A stretch of 64,000 nucleotides of DNA from Pezicula radicicola (taxonomy: Eukaryota > Ascomycota > Leotiomycetes > Helotiales > Dermateaceae), in the NCBI GenBank assembly GCA_003008705.1, contig PDUO01000028.1, positions 751,214 to 815,213 on the forward strand, in the 5' to 3' direction. Each line of letters opens with the position of its first letter. The stretch's first letter is position 1. Below, one piece after another: positions 12,065 through 24,226 of the stretch. The position numbers and the translations under genes were made by a program. The notes below the pieces were generated by a model. The model was not told the DNA's origin, made no database searches, and saw only the letters and a list, made by a program, of their open reading frames with translations.

Positions 12065-13099
12065 ATGGATAGATAAAGATACCTTGGGCATGGGCAATTT
12101 GTAGCGATTTTATTTTAATACGTATAGACTTTTTATGCATAGAATTCCAAAAAGGAAAAGAAAGAAAATTACCATATGTTGTGTTATGGGGGGTTTTTTA
12201 AGTGCGGTATGTACATATTGCGTGATGCTAGCGGGAGAAATACTGCGATGATCAGATGGGGCATTACTGAAAGGCACATCAGAGATGAATGTAGAGCACA
12301 TGGCGGGAGACTTTGCAGAGATGGATACAAGAGAGGAAATGGGAGTCAGTGTACATACCAAGGCAATCAAGCAGCAGCAATAAGAAACGTACAAGTACCC
12401 AAGTCTCTCTTGTGACCACTGTCTGCTTTGACCATCATTGTCTACTTGGCCTGGGTAGCAAAGGCCTTGATCTACCAGATCCAGCCAAGATCACCAAGTG
12501 ATATTAGTGCAATTGGCATCAACTATTCCGTTCATAGTCCGTCTCAGTCTATAATTAAATACACTTCAGAAGTTAAGTGTGAGAAGTCGGTTACAAGAAA
12601 GATAATTGGCAACGCCAACGATTCAGAGAGAAGTATACTAAGCTTGGCCCAACATATACTCATTGTATTGTGGTTAGTACGCAATCGGTTGGAGCGAGAT
12701 TTGCTGAAACCTTACTAAAATCTAGCAAAACACTTATAACTTCTATTAGAAATTTAAAATTCTATATAAAATAGTTCTAGCTAATATTAAGATATCTACT
12801 ATAAATCTAGATAGGAAAATATTATAAAGTACTTAGAAGTTATATATGAGTGTATAGCTAGTATTATTAGTAGCTTAAGATAGGCCTTTTTCTTTAGCCC
12901 ATAATATACTCTAAAAGAGTAGTAATTTAAAATCTAGTTTAATAAAACAGTTTAGGGTCTTCAAAATATCAATTCTTATTACAAATTTAGTCCTCTAGTC
13001 TATGTTATTATTATAGTATTCTATTTTAAAGAAGGTAACTCTTTCGCTTCAGCTGTTATAAATTCCTGCACCCGGTGGTGAGGTTTTATTCTTAAACGT

Positions 13100-13238
13100 T
13101 GTCTACCTTGAAATACTATAGAGATATTTAAATTAGAGGCAAGGAATCTCTCGTCACTACAGTATTGTGCCTGTTGTCACTTTTATTTAACAATTAATAA
13201 TACAAAGTAGAATTCAACCTTAAAGAGCTGTTGAACAC
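13100..13238 (+). repeat. Diverged dispersed repeat, copy A
   Basis: This copy shares ordered blocks with copy B about 720 bases downstream: AATTAGAGGCAAG versus AATTAAAGACAAG, TTGTCACTTTTATT, and AATTCAACCTT followed by AAGAG and TGTTGAA. Differences are mostly transitions. The spacing and length are compatible with decayed LTR fragments or a tandem duplication, but no retroelement coding sequence is visible. Confidence 0.6.
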
Positions 13239-13822
13239 TTCTATCCATGACGCTTAATAACTAATTTCTCAGTTGGGTGTACTGTACTTTTGCATAATGG
13301 GCCAAAATTCAAGCTGCTTCATTAGTCTTCCTTCTCCCTGCAATTGTCTGGACTGCCTGAATGCTATGCTTCTATATGCTACTGTTTTATATCTCACCTA
13401 TCTACGTCTTTGATAGGTTGTTTACGTCTATATTTGCAATCAGCCTGGCATATATTAATATTTTAATTCTACACTTAAGGGGGGGAAGGGTTAAAGAAAT
13501 CAGTAACTCTGTTCTAGAGGTTTGGAGTGCTTGTTGTGTAAGTCTAGTTGTATATAAGTGTTTATATCAAAAGGAATAAATAAATTGGCACTCGGACTTG
13601 TACTTATATATTTAAAATCTCAAAAGCTGCCCATACTTTGTAGTCTACACACAAACAGCATCGCACATATTGAAAGTACATTAACAAGAATGAAAACTAG
13701 TAGGCATGTTAACGGAATAGACGACACAACCTACTTATTGTATACATGAGTCTAGTGATAAGATGTAACTTACTAACACATAAGGCGAAGTATTAGGAAC
13801 TGATTTCCTGTTCTTGATACGA

Positions 13823-13955
13823 GTCTGTCTTAAGATACTAGAGAGCTATTCGAATTAAAGACAAGACATTTCTTGTCAATGTTGAGTCTATTGTCACTTT
13901 TATTCAGCGAATTTTAATAGAAGCTAGAATTCAACCTTGAAGAGTTGTTGAATGT
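13823..13955 (+). repeat. Diverged dispersed repeat, copy B
   Basis: Second copy of the repeat seen at 13100-13238, in the same orientation and with the same order of conserved blocks. The core TTGTCACTTTTATT lies at about 13891. Confidence 0.6.
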
Positions 13956-15876
13956 ATCCAGGCGAGGATGGGCCTTTTAGGGTTTGCTTGATGAATTTCC
14001 AAGAGAAACTTGAATACTATAATAGCTGTTTTGAAAAAGTGTGCTATACAAATAGTAGCGTCTCTTATCAATGTGCTCTAATGAAATCAGTTCTCTGCTT
14101 AAAAGAATCGATTTTTAATCCTACCTTTATCGCGCTACAAATTTCCTGCTATTTTGTGCTTGTAGTGTGTAGTTACAAGCAAGGTTTTCGCTACTCTGCA
14201 ATCTGCTCTTCTATGCCTAATCTAATAAGGAATACCTACTACTATTAGTAGTGCCTATAGAATATTCACCTATAACTCCTTTACTCTTGTATAGGGGATT
14301 AGTTGATTTTAATAATATATAAGTAAAACTAGTTGTAGCAAAGAACATGTTATAAATAGATTTTACTTATAGATTTCACCAAGTCACTATCTCGTAGCCT
14401 CTAGTAAGTAGCTCAGCCAACTAATAAAATTGTATCAAGGTTCCTAATAATGTAATTTTCCGAGGCATAAAATCCTAACTACTACTATTACTCACACTTA
14501 ACAACAAGGGAATTGCGTCCTAGCAACCAAACAGCGAGAGAAAACTCTTTATAGAATTATATAGAGGATTTTTGAATTTAAGTAGAAGCTTTTAAAAACA
14601 GTAACTGTATTTCAGAGTGACTATAGAAGTCTAGTTATATTTTAGAATTAAGAACTCGGTCGAGGTGTTATACTAAAAGACTCGATTTTGTATATACCTT
14701 GCTAAATCACAAAAGTCAAGCCTTGTAGATTAACTACAAAGAGTACAACATATACTTGCTCAGATGCAATTAGGAAGCACCTTAACACAGAGGCTAAATT
14801 CGAACCAGATAATAGTGTAGATTCACAGCCTATCGTCAACAAGAGAGCAAATAGTGGTTGCGTATCCAGCACGACCCCCGAAAAGCAAGTAGTAATCGAA
14901 GATTTCAAGGCTGGAGTTGCTGTAGTAATAGCTAAAAACAGTGATCGATCTGAAAATGACTTATACAACCATGAGTGCGTTATGTCATAATGCTAGTAAC
15001 GATTCTGTATTAACTTTCATCTTAGCCTTAGTAGCGATCCATAGCCTAACGCTCATGAGTGCACCAAAGGTTACCGAGAACAAGAAAAGGATTGTATATA
15101 GCTATGTTTGGTAATCTGAAATCTACTCTAGGCTATTAAAATCTCGTAAAATTACTCTTCTAAGGTGATATTCTAATTAAAACCATTAAGTATTGACAGC
15201 TGCGTAGGACAACAATAGTAATACTAGATCTCTGTATTTAATTTAAGTGGTGTTTTAATCACATGTACTTTAATATTATTCCTAGAAACAACAAAAGTTG
15301 TAAGGGGACTGACTATAAGTGCAGGAAATAACTGAGTACTTGTGCTTTGAGTATGATCGTGTATTGATGTAAATGTTTCCTCTGCGAATGTGTATTTACG
15401 CAGCTTCTAAATTTCTACGTTAGTGTAGACAGCTAAAGGTTATATTCTTTTTTGCTAGGTCGAAGGATTGAAGTATCGAAGGAAGTGAATACACTTATTA
15501 GGTTAGATTAAAAGATTTTTTTTTAAATTAGTTGATGGGTTTAAGGGGTTTCGAGTACTGCGTAGGTCTATTGTAATATTAGTAGGAAAAAGAAAAGGAT
15601 TTAAACATTGGGTTTATATATACTGAAATCTGCTAGTTATTAGTAGACTTTAATGAAAAAGCGAAATATTAGTTAATTTATTTACTAGAAGGCATCTTAG
15701 CAATAGTGGAGTACAATGACACAGATATATAACGCTGTATAAGGCTCTCTACAGAGGGATTAATTGGGAGGGATCTATACTATCTAGACGAAGACCTTCC
15801 TATTAAGATTTTAAGTAGGAAGTAGTTGTAATTAATCAGGGAGGACCTTTTCTGTTTTAAAAAGACTAAAGGACTG

Positions 15877-15960
15877 TTTAGATTAAAACACTAGGGAGAA
15901 CTTGTTAATAGTACAGGTGTTGTCACTTTTATTTAACTTTTAATATAAAGCAATAGCTTC
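15877..15960 (+). repeat. Diverged dispersed repeat, partial copy C
   Basis: A shorter third match carries GATTAAAACACTAGG and the core TTGTCACTTTTATTTAAC (about 15920), followed by sequence that no longer matches copies A and B. Confidence 0.45.
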
Positions 15961-18900
15961 TTGACTTCTAGGGTTTGAAATTTCTTAGGGAGATTTCTTA
16001 GGGGCTTTGCTATTATATTTAATAGCCTTAGGGTGGTCGCTAACCAATGTCATTAGTGCAGTATATATTCCAGACAGCTGCTTGTAATCGACCGCGAATT
16101 ACCATATGTCGGACTGAGAAAATGGACTCGATTGTAGAATAAAGTAAGGTCTAAAGTAGGTATATATATACATCAAAAGTAGGATAAAAACGTACCTAAA
16201 TCTCACCTGATTTCTGGCTGACAGTATATCACATAAGATGTCTCAGGCAGCTGATCTTCAGGAGGTATTGTACCGACTGTTGTTGGTCTTTATAGGCTAG
16301 AGATGTGTATAACTCCTATATTAACAGTTGTAGTATTATTTTCATAGTTAAACGGGCTTAGATTATAGTATTTGACGTTAATAGGTAATTTAAAACCAAG
16401 TGAAAACTAATAAGGTTACAACTATCATCTTAAACTAGAGTTTACTTATCCTACAACTAATCTTTTATTTGTTAATTAAGAACTATATCTAGAGATAAGA
16501 CTTAACTAGTAGAAAGTAGCTTTTCAAATTTTCTGATCCTTATTAATATTTTAGGTATTGTGTTAAGGAAAGGACTTAGTAACTAGGATACGGGGGCCTT
16601 ACTATATAACGACTATACTAAAGGGGGAAAGAGAGTTTAATTATAAGTTACTTTTTAAGAAATATAGATTAAAGCTACTAAGAAAAAGTAGAAGGAGGTG
16701 GTTCTCTATTATAGTATTAAGCGAGGACGGCTATCCAGTATTAAGAATTTTACTATAGGGACGGGATTTTCGTTTGGAAGGGTAAGAGTGTATAGGATAA
16801 GAGAGTATAAAATTAAAGAAGAAGAGTTGATTCTTTAAGAGGCTAGAATTGTAGTAGAAGAAGATGGTTTAATAAGTGAAGTTAACACCAAGCATATCTA
16901 TAAAAAAAACCCCTAAAGTCAATCGCCTTGAAAAAGGTTGGAAGGAAATTTCTAATTCTAAGACTTTATATAAAATATACTTCTTAAAATGGCACTGTCT
17001 ATAATGATTTATTACAATACAATCACTGACAGAGAAAATGTTGAGAGGATGGAGATATCTAAACCAAAATTCCAGGCACACAACACAAAGATTATACACT
17101 AAAAATAGTTAAAATTTTTCCGCAAGAGGGAAAACAGAGTCTTCAAAGAGAATTTGAACGTAGTTCAAAGAATCGCCGTCGTCGTCAAATGACAACAGAA
17201 TGTAATGTGACAAGAATTAACTTGAAACATTCATTTTAGGACTTTCCTATTGATTAGATTTAGCATGGTACAAGTATGTAAAAAGGTGGATTCTTGGCTA
17301 CCTAAGAAGGGTTTGTTGGATGATGGGGAGAGAAGGATGTTTGAAATGCGATGGTTTGTGTGTGAATTTCCCTACTAGAATGGAGTGATTGCTTTTTGCT
17401 TGAGTAATGGTGGACTATGTCTTGTTTAGTGCATTGCTAAGAGTGGTGTTATGATACTGAAAGGATTTAGTTACTGTGTTAATTGTGCTGTAAAGGTTTC
17501 GAGGCTGGGGAGAGTCTACCTCTTAGAGTCAGGAGCATAGCTCAGGATAGCTTGCTGAGTATTTGTCAAAGGTCAACAGATACAATGATATACAAAGAAG
17601 CGAATCAAAGGAGCGACTACTTGTGTTACGTGGTTTCTAGTAAAAGAAACTGTTGGAATAGAGATGAGAACTGCGAATAAACTTAGTAGGACGACTGCGG
17701 AAGATTTGAACTTACTAGTAAAGCCCTATTACTTACTTTTTGGCCCAGGTGGTTAGAGAGGATAAGTTGGCATTTCGACAGGCATGAGCAGCTCAGATAA
17801 GTGAAGAATCTTAATAATTGGGGAGTAGTCACGTCCCGAGGCCGGTTCTTAAAACCCTCTCATCAACTTGGCCCAAGGAGAAGTTTAGCTTGTTTTTGTG
17901 TGCCATGTATGAGCATGGAATTGTACTGTACCTCAACCAGCCACATCATAGCTTAATTTTGACAGTATCCTCTGTGGTCCATTGTCTTCCTCCCCAAGAC
18001 TGTTCCTCGAGCAGAGATCTCCCGAAAGGATGATAGTCTCCAAGAAAAAGCATGACCGATAAGTACGCTTTATCAAGGCTACATTTTAACTTTTGTGACA
18101 GTCTACCTCACTTGGGGGACTACTCGCTCGTCAACAAAATCCTGCCGTCTGCGCGAGAGAACCGAACAGCAGCTTTGTCGGAAGACTGATATTCAAACGA
18201 GTCGTGGCAAACTACAACAGGCCATAGCTGCGCCGTCGCGAGATAATTGAACAAAAATATGAGGATTCGGAGCAAAACGGGTAGAGAACCCAAATTATTT
18301 GAGCGATTTTCGTATGGTAGCCCGAGCGGAGCAAACAAGGAAAAGCACTACTATAATTATAACATTATGGTGGCGAAGAGTTGGTGAAGACCCGCCCCCT
18401 TTTCCTCGCGGCTGATTAATCACGAGATCTAGCACTCGCTATCTTGGAGTCTCCTGACAATCCCATTGTTTTGTCGTCGTACTTATTCGGCCCTACGATG
18501 CGAGAGAATCACATCGGCTTCATTCTTCGCTGGCAGACGGGCCAGAGAGATCCACCAAATGCCCGATGCAAGATGCCGATGCAAGATGCCCTGCGCAAAC
18601 ACGCAAACAGATGCAGGAAATGGGGGCAAGGGATATGACATGCATTCCAGGTTCTTATCATACTTTCGTACAGTATTCCTTCTCACCTGAGACTCCACCA
18701 GAGAGTGGATGGAGAGCCGATAAGCTGGGGCTGTACGTCTGTGAGTACGCTGTACTGTACTGTGCTGTACCAGTAAGACATCAGCATCGACACGATTATC
18801 GACATGGCGAAAGCTTCGCATTTCTTGTCGCTCGCGATCATCGATTTGATTTCTGGTTGTGCGTATCGCCCAAGGCGCTTGGGAGGCGACAAGCTTTCAT

Positions 18901-19689
18901 ATACTGCACAAGCTGGGTCGCCAGCGCTGGAGTTCTCCATGAATCTCGGCCTCTGTTCCAGGCGACCCCTTGAGCGCATCGTCGGCTCCGACTTTTGTCT
19001 GTGTTTCAGTAATGCCATGCAAAAAAGGGCACAAAGCTTCAGATGGACGCAAAGACCAGCCACGTGTGGGATCGAAGCTCACCACAGCGCTTCTGGAAGG
19101 CCAAAATCTCCCAAAATTCAAGGGTTTTCCCTAGTTTTCCTTTTTTTCTTCTTCTTCTTTTTCTCTAGTTCAGACGTGGTGATGTCGGCCAGGTTTGTTT
19201 GATCAGCATTCTGTTTGTCAGAGCATTTCGGACGTCGAGAATCCAATTTGAAGTGGTGTTACAGTTTCAATATTGAGGGCATTTTAATGTCCCTGCGGTA
19301 ATGAGCATGTCGGAGAGAAACGGGGAGACACGAAAAGGAAGAGAGGAACGGCTGCAAACTATGATATTTACGAAGCTGAATTGAGGGATTTGATAGGCCG
19401 ATACGTGAAGCCGGTGTTGTTCGTACGGCGAAGATTTCAGCCGAAGCCCCTATTCAGATACCTAGTTACCAACAACCTATGCTAGACCACGCACTAAATG
19501 CTTGAAGAAATTTGGTTGAATAATGAAGCCCGGGACAAGGCTGTAAACAAGCAGGGTAGGTACGGAAGTACGAAACGTACCTAAGTATTCGTGAGTGAGT
19601 GTATTGAGTGAGTGTATTAAGTGAGGACGAAGGTGTAGACGGCTACTGTAGAAAGAAAGCAGAAACTCGCGGGGGGACAGGGGGGGAGA

Positions 19690-19699
19690 NNNNNNNNNN
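19690..19699. other. Assembly gap (10 N)
   Basis: Ten Ns immediately follow G-homopolymer runs. The true gap size is unknown. Confidence 0.99.
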
Positions 19700-19970
19700 C
19701 AGCAGGCTCAGTACCCGAGACGAGGCCAAACTGCCTGGAACCAACGGTACGGGACGCGGACACGGATAGTGCGAGAGAGCCCATTATTCGGCGCTGTAAT
19801 TTACGCTTTTCGCCTGTGCGACCCTATTTTTATTTTATTTTTTTCAACAACTCTAAATTCCACCCCAACGGTACATAGAGTAAACACGCACACGACACCG
19901 ACTCACGTAACAAGCGACGACAGAATACAGTCATCCTTTCGTAATCTGCCCTTCCCTATACAGTGTGTGT

Positions 19971-19992
19971 CTCCTCCTCCTCCTCCTCCTCC
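19971..19992 (+). repeat. CTC trinucleotide microsatellite in malic enzyme leader
   Basis: About seven CTC repeats lie some 410 bases upstream of the malic enzyme ATG. This is a pyrimidine tract typical of strong fungal promoters and leaders. Confidence 0.6.
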
Positions 19993-20400
19993 ATTATGGA
20001 TTCGTATAGCGCCAGTACAATTGAAGCAATTCGTTTAAAAAAAACATCGTGTATGAAACTCGGGCGAAACCGCAGGAAGCTGTCAACCTCGTCTGAAGGT
20101 TGAATGCTGCAGGACGTCAGTCAGCCTTTCGGAACATCAGGCTGAAAACTAGCGACGACAAGCCTTCAAGCACCACCAAGCACCACCCACGCTACTGCCA
20201 CGCTTTCGACCCAACCCAGCAGTCACCACCTCGGACCCAAGTCCCAAAGCATTCCCTGAATCCCCAATCCCTACAACCTTCCGGGCGACACCATCCTTAC
20301 CTTTCTACGGTACTCTAACCCTACCGAAGTAGCTACTACTACTCTCCGCACCAATCCATGTCCGACAGCACCACTTGGGCCACCACCGCGAGCCTACATC

Positions 20401-22734
20401 ATGCCGCTTCCTTCCTCCACCCTCAACGCCCTTCTCCCTAGAACCTCCCAGTCCTTCCAACTTTCTCTCTTCACCCTCAATCGCACCACCAAGAACATGG
20501 CCTACAACTATAGTACTTCCTCTTCCACCGCCGCCTCAGACGTCTCAACCCCCCGCTCAACGTCTCCCGCCTCGATGATTTCCTCTCGTTCCTCAACAAC
20601 GTCCATGAGCAGCAAGCGGATGTCGATATCAAATTCACGCCGCATCTCAGAGCAGAACCCACTATCGAGTATCAACATACAAGCTTTGGAAGCGAGCATG
20701 CGCGCCACTGCGTTGGATGGCCTGAGGGGTTACGCAACAGACCATTATGGCGTGGTTAAGCAACACATGAAGACTGAGTACGTGCCTAAATCACATGCTG
20801 GCGGCTACCAGATCTTGAGGGAACCAGCGTGGAATAAAGGTACAATACATTCCTCTCTTATCCCCCAACACTTTATTAGTAAACAACACTATCTTGTTTG
20901 GATATCTTCTATACTTGGCATATACTACCCAGCTCTTTCGCACATTCAAACTGTCCTACCAATTGTCCCTATACCACCATGGCTCTCTACCACCCCAATA
21001 TGTTTAGCAACCCTCTAACCAGGGACCTCATAGGCACATCATTTGGTCCTGACGAGCGAGTCCACAAGAACCTCTCCGGCCTCATCCCTCATACCATGGA
21101 AACCCTCGAGACACAATGTATACGAGCCATGCGTATGATTGACACACGTGGAACCAGCATTGACAAATACCTCTACCTCTCCTCACTCAAAGCCACCAAC
21201 ACAGATCTCTTCTACAGATTGTTGATCGATCATGTCCAGCAGTTGATGCCTCTCGTCTATACCCCCACCATCGGTGATGTGTGCTTACAGTACTCAACAT
21301 TATACACGAGGCCTGAGGCTTTATACATCTCCATCAAGCAGAGAAAGTCGATAGCTACCATTTTGAGGAATTGGCCATACGCAGACCCCTCAATTTGCGT
21401 CGTCACTGATGGATCTAGAATTCTTGGACTTGGTGACCTTGGTGTGAATGGTGTTGGTATTTCTGTAAGTCTAGATTTTCTCCGAATACACTCACAACCA
21501 CAACCATGGTACAATTAGCTGACCAATTCTCTAGATCGGTAAGCTTGCACTTTACACTGCTGCAGCTGGTATCCACCCAGAAAAGACGCTCCCTATTGTC
21601 CTCGACTGTGGTACTGCCAACGAGACAAATCTCCGTGACCCGCTATACCTTGGTCTCCGCCAGAAGCGTGTGTCTGTAGAAGACCAACAGCTCTTTATGG
21701 ACGAGTTCATGGCAGCTGTGGAAGAGGTATATCCCAACATGCTTGTCCAGTTCGAAGATTTCGAGACCGAGAAGGCTTTCGGCTATCTCGAGCGCTACAA
21801 GCATCGCAAGTGCTTTAACGACGATATCCAAGGAACCGGTGCCGTCGTTTTGGCTGGTTATATTGGTGCAGTAAACCTCTCCGGCGTCCCCCTTGAGGAC
21901 CAACGTCTTGTTTTCATGGGTGCTGGTTCAGCTGGTGTCGGTGTCGCTAAGCAGGTTATGGAATACTACACTCGCCAAGGAATGTCAGAACAACAAGCAC
22001 GCGACAAATTCTACCTGGTCGATACACGAGGTCTCGTGACCAAGGACCGTGGTGACAAGCTTGCCGAGCACAAGAAGATCTTCGCCCGTTCAGATAATAA
22101 TGGTCATCAGTTCAAGACTCTTGAGGATGTCATCGAATACGTCAAACCATCAGCGCTTATCGGCCTCACAGCTACATTCGGTGTCTTCACCGAGTCAGTT
22201 GTCCGTGGCCTCAAGGTCTCTGTTGATGCAGGTGGTCTCGGCCGTCGTCCAATTCTCTTCCCTCTCTCCAACCCTCTCACCAAGGCCGAATGTACCTTCG
22301 AGCAAGCTGTCAGCTGGACAGATGGAACCGTCATCTTCGCATCCGGTTCTCCCTTCTCATCATTTACCGCAAAGACTGGAGACATGGTTACCACATACCA
22401 CCCGAACCAAGGAAACAACGTCTACGTCTTCCCAGGTCTCGGTCTCGGTGCCATTCTCGCCAAGGCATCGAGAGTCACCGATGGTATGGTCTACACCTCT
22501 GCCGCTGCTCTCGCCGGCTGCTTGAACAGGGAAGAGATCCAGATGGGCCTCATCTACCCGAAGATCAATCGTGTACGTGACGCCTCAGTCATTGTCGCAA
22601 GAGAAGTTATGAAGTGCGCGCGGAGAGACGGTGTTAGCACGCTTCCAGAAGAAACCTGGGTTGAGTGGGAAGAATGGGGAGACGTTGCCTTGACAAAATG
22701 GATTCAGAGACAAGTCTATGATCCCAAGTGGTAG
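20401..22734 (+). CDS. Malic enzyme (oxaloacetate-decarboxylating malate dehydrogenase), about 689 aa
   Basis: Three exons, 20401-20839, 21034-21464 and 21535-22734, join in frame (introns 194 and 70 nt). The enzyme converts malate to pyruvate and CO2 while reducing NAD(P)+. Visible motifs are the catalytic-Tyr loop PLVYTPTIGDVC, the nucleotide and active-site loop GSRILGLGDLGVNGVGIS, the metal-binding QFEDFETEKAF followed by CFNDDIQGTGAVVLAGY, and the Rossmann fingerprint FMGAGSAGVGVAK. The length is longer than the usual 560-590 aa because of a Ser/Thr-rich N-terminus of about 100 residues. The first 32 residues contain Arg but no acidic residues and could be a mitochondrial presequence. 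A second ATG at 20497 has a strong context (AAGAACATGG) and would give a form without it. Cofactor preference cannot be read confidently; NAD is likely. Confidence 0.93.
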
Positions 22735-24226
22735 CTATCTCGACGCAGATGGCGGGTTGACGCTCTGAGGGAGGAAATGGATTGTGTCCGTGGTGGAAGA
22801 TGGGTCAGTCTTCGTGCAGACGACCAAGAAACCCGGGTTGGGAAATAGATCTTCTCTCGAAGACTTTAGGGATCTACTGGCGTTTCATGAGTGCCTTTTT
22901 TTGCTTTTTTGCTTACATGGATTTTGCTCTTTTCAAGATCCTCGAACCTGGATGATGATACCACACTCAATTACTACAACAACTTAGAATGATAAAGGCT
23001 AAAGAAAACTGATGGGGGGAATGACGATTGATTCGTCGAGGGGTAGATGAAGACAGTGAGGAGAATAGTCTAGAAGCTTATATATTAATAGAGCATTATA
23101 CATATTTTCGCACCTAACTATATTTTGGTAGGTGGTTATATATTCAACTTCTTCACGATGCTCTTTGTGTGTACATCGGCCTTTAATTTTTCAAACATTA
23201 AATTATTTACATGCTTACTATTATAAAATGTTGAAAATGTTCCCAGCTTTCATTGCTAACAAATGCCGTGTCTTATACTTTTCGCACAGCACTCAATAAG
23301 ATCGCTAAGCTGTTGTAGACGTCAGGTTGCACAACTTAAATCTAGTTACAGTATTGATGTACTTTAAAGTATATTTTACGTTCTTTTAAACTTCTCAGCT
23401 TTAGTTAAACAAAGGGAAATGATCGGGTGTTCACTCTAAAACTTGTGTGCTGACTCGTTGAGTACTCGAAGTACTTTCCAAAGGTACAATAGAAGTACGT
23501 AGTGTAGCCCCCCCTTTCTCAAAGCTTGTGGCGAAGTTGTGAATTGTAGCCAATGGTAAAGCATAACGGGCTGGTGAGGGGCTTTAATAGAGGGGTATTA
23601 GGCGTCGAGGGGAACATCTCCTTTATGCACGTGCTGCTACCTTAACCCTGACCTGGTACACCCGTGTAAAGTCTTGATACTCATCTACGGCGAGTGAACT
23701 GCTTCTCCAATACGTCCGCAGATCCGGGATGATGTACGATGATGTTACACCCTATTGCTACTTTTAGTAACCGTTTTGAGGTACGATCTACCCAACTGGC
23801 AAAAATTAGAGGATGGCACGCATTATGGGAAGTTAACATCACCTTATTACTGCAGTTGCTAAGCATTAGAGGCTCATAAAGCGCAGACTATAGTTCTTCT
23901 AGACTCGAAGCTGAACAACGTCATTGTTGAGCGCAATGTCAATGCTTTTCACAATGTTCTTCTTTGTTGAGATTCTTGACGCTGTACATTCTCAAGGACA
24001 AAATCATTGTCTGGAGGTACCTCTGCGTCTCAACTCTTCATTCTCTACTGCAGCGACAAAATCGAAACAAGGTCCTGATCTAGATTGGGGACGTTGCCGA
24101 TGATCAATGGTCGAGGAAAGACTTCTTGGAGAAGGATATTTGAGGCCTACAGATGATGAGTGTCAACCTCGAAAGACTTCGCAACTTCGGAACTATATCT
24201 AGCAGGCTGTTCGGATTCTAGTAGAG
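22735..24226. other. Intergenic region
   Basis: This holds the 3' flank of the malic enzyme gene followed by AT-rich DNA with no coding frame I can support. From about 23.9 kb it is probably the leader or promoter of the histidine kinase gene. Confidence 0.5.

Larger units (their letters stand above)
12065..20400. other. Gene-free stretch: AT-rich block then promoter-like DNA
   Basis: From 12.1 to about 17.7 kb the sequence is strongly AT- and TpA-rich, with stops in all frames and an old dispersed repeat (13100, 13823 and 15877). I see no intact transposon gene. From about 18.1 kb GC content rises and many overlapping frames open on both strands (18444-19202); none resembles a protein family or shows clean introns. 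After the assembly gap at 19690-19699, the 19.7-20.4 kb part is CT-rich and probably the promoter and leader of the malic enzyme gene. Confidence 0.55.

Noticed and set aside
18444..19202. Several overlapping frames on both strands, up to 135 codons
   Set aside because: They overlap extensively, none resembles a family and no exon partners are visible; more likely a byproduct of higher GC content.
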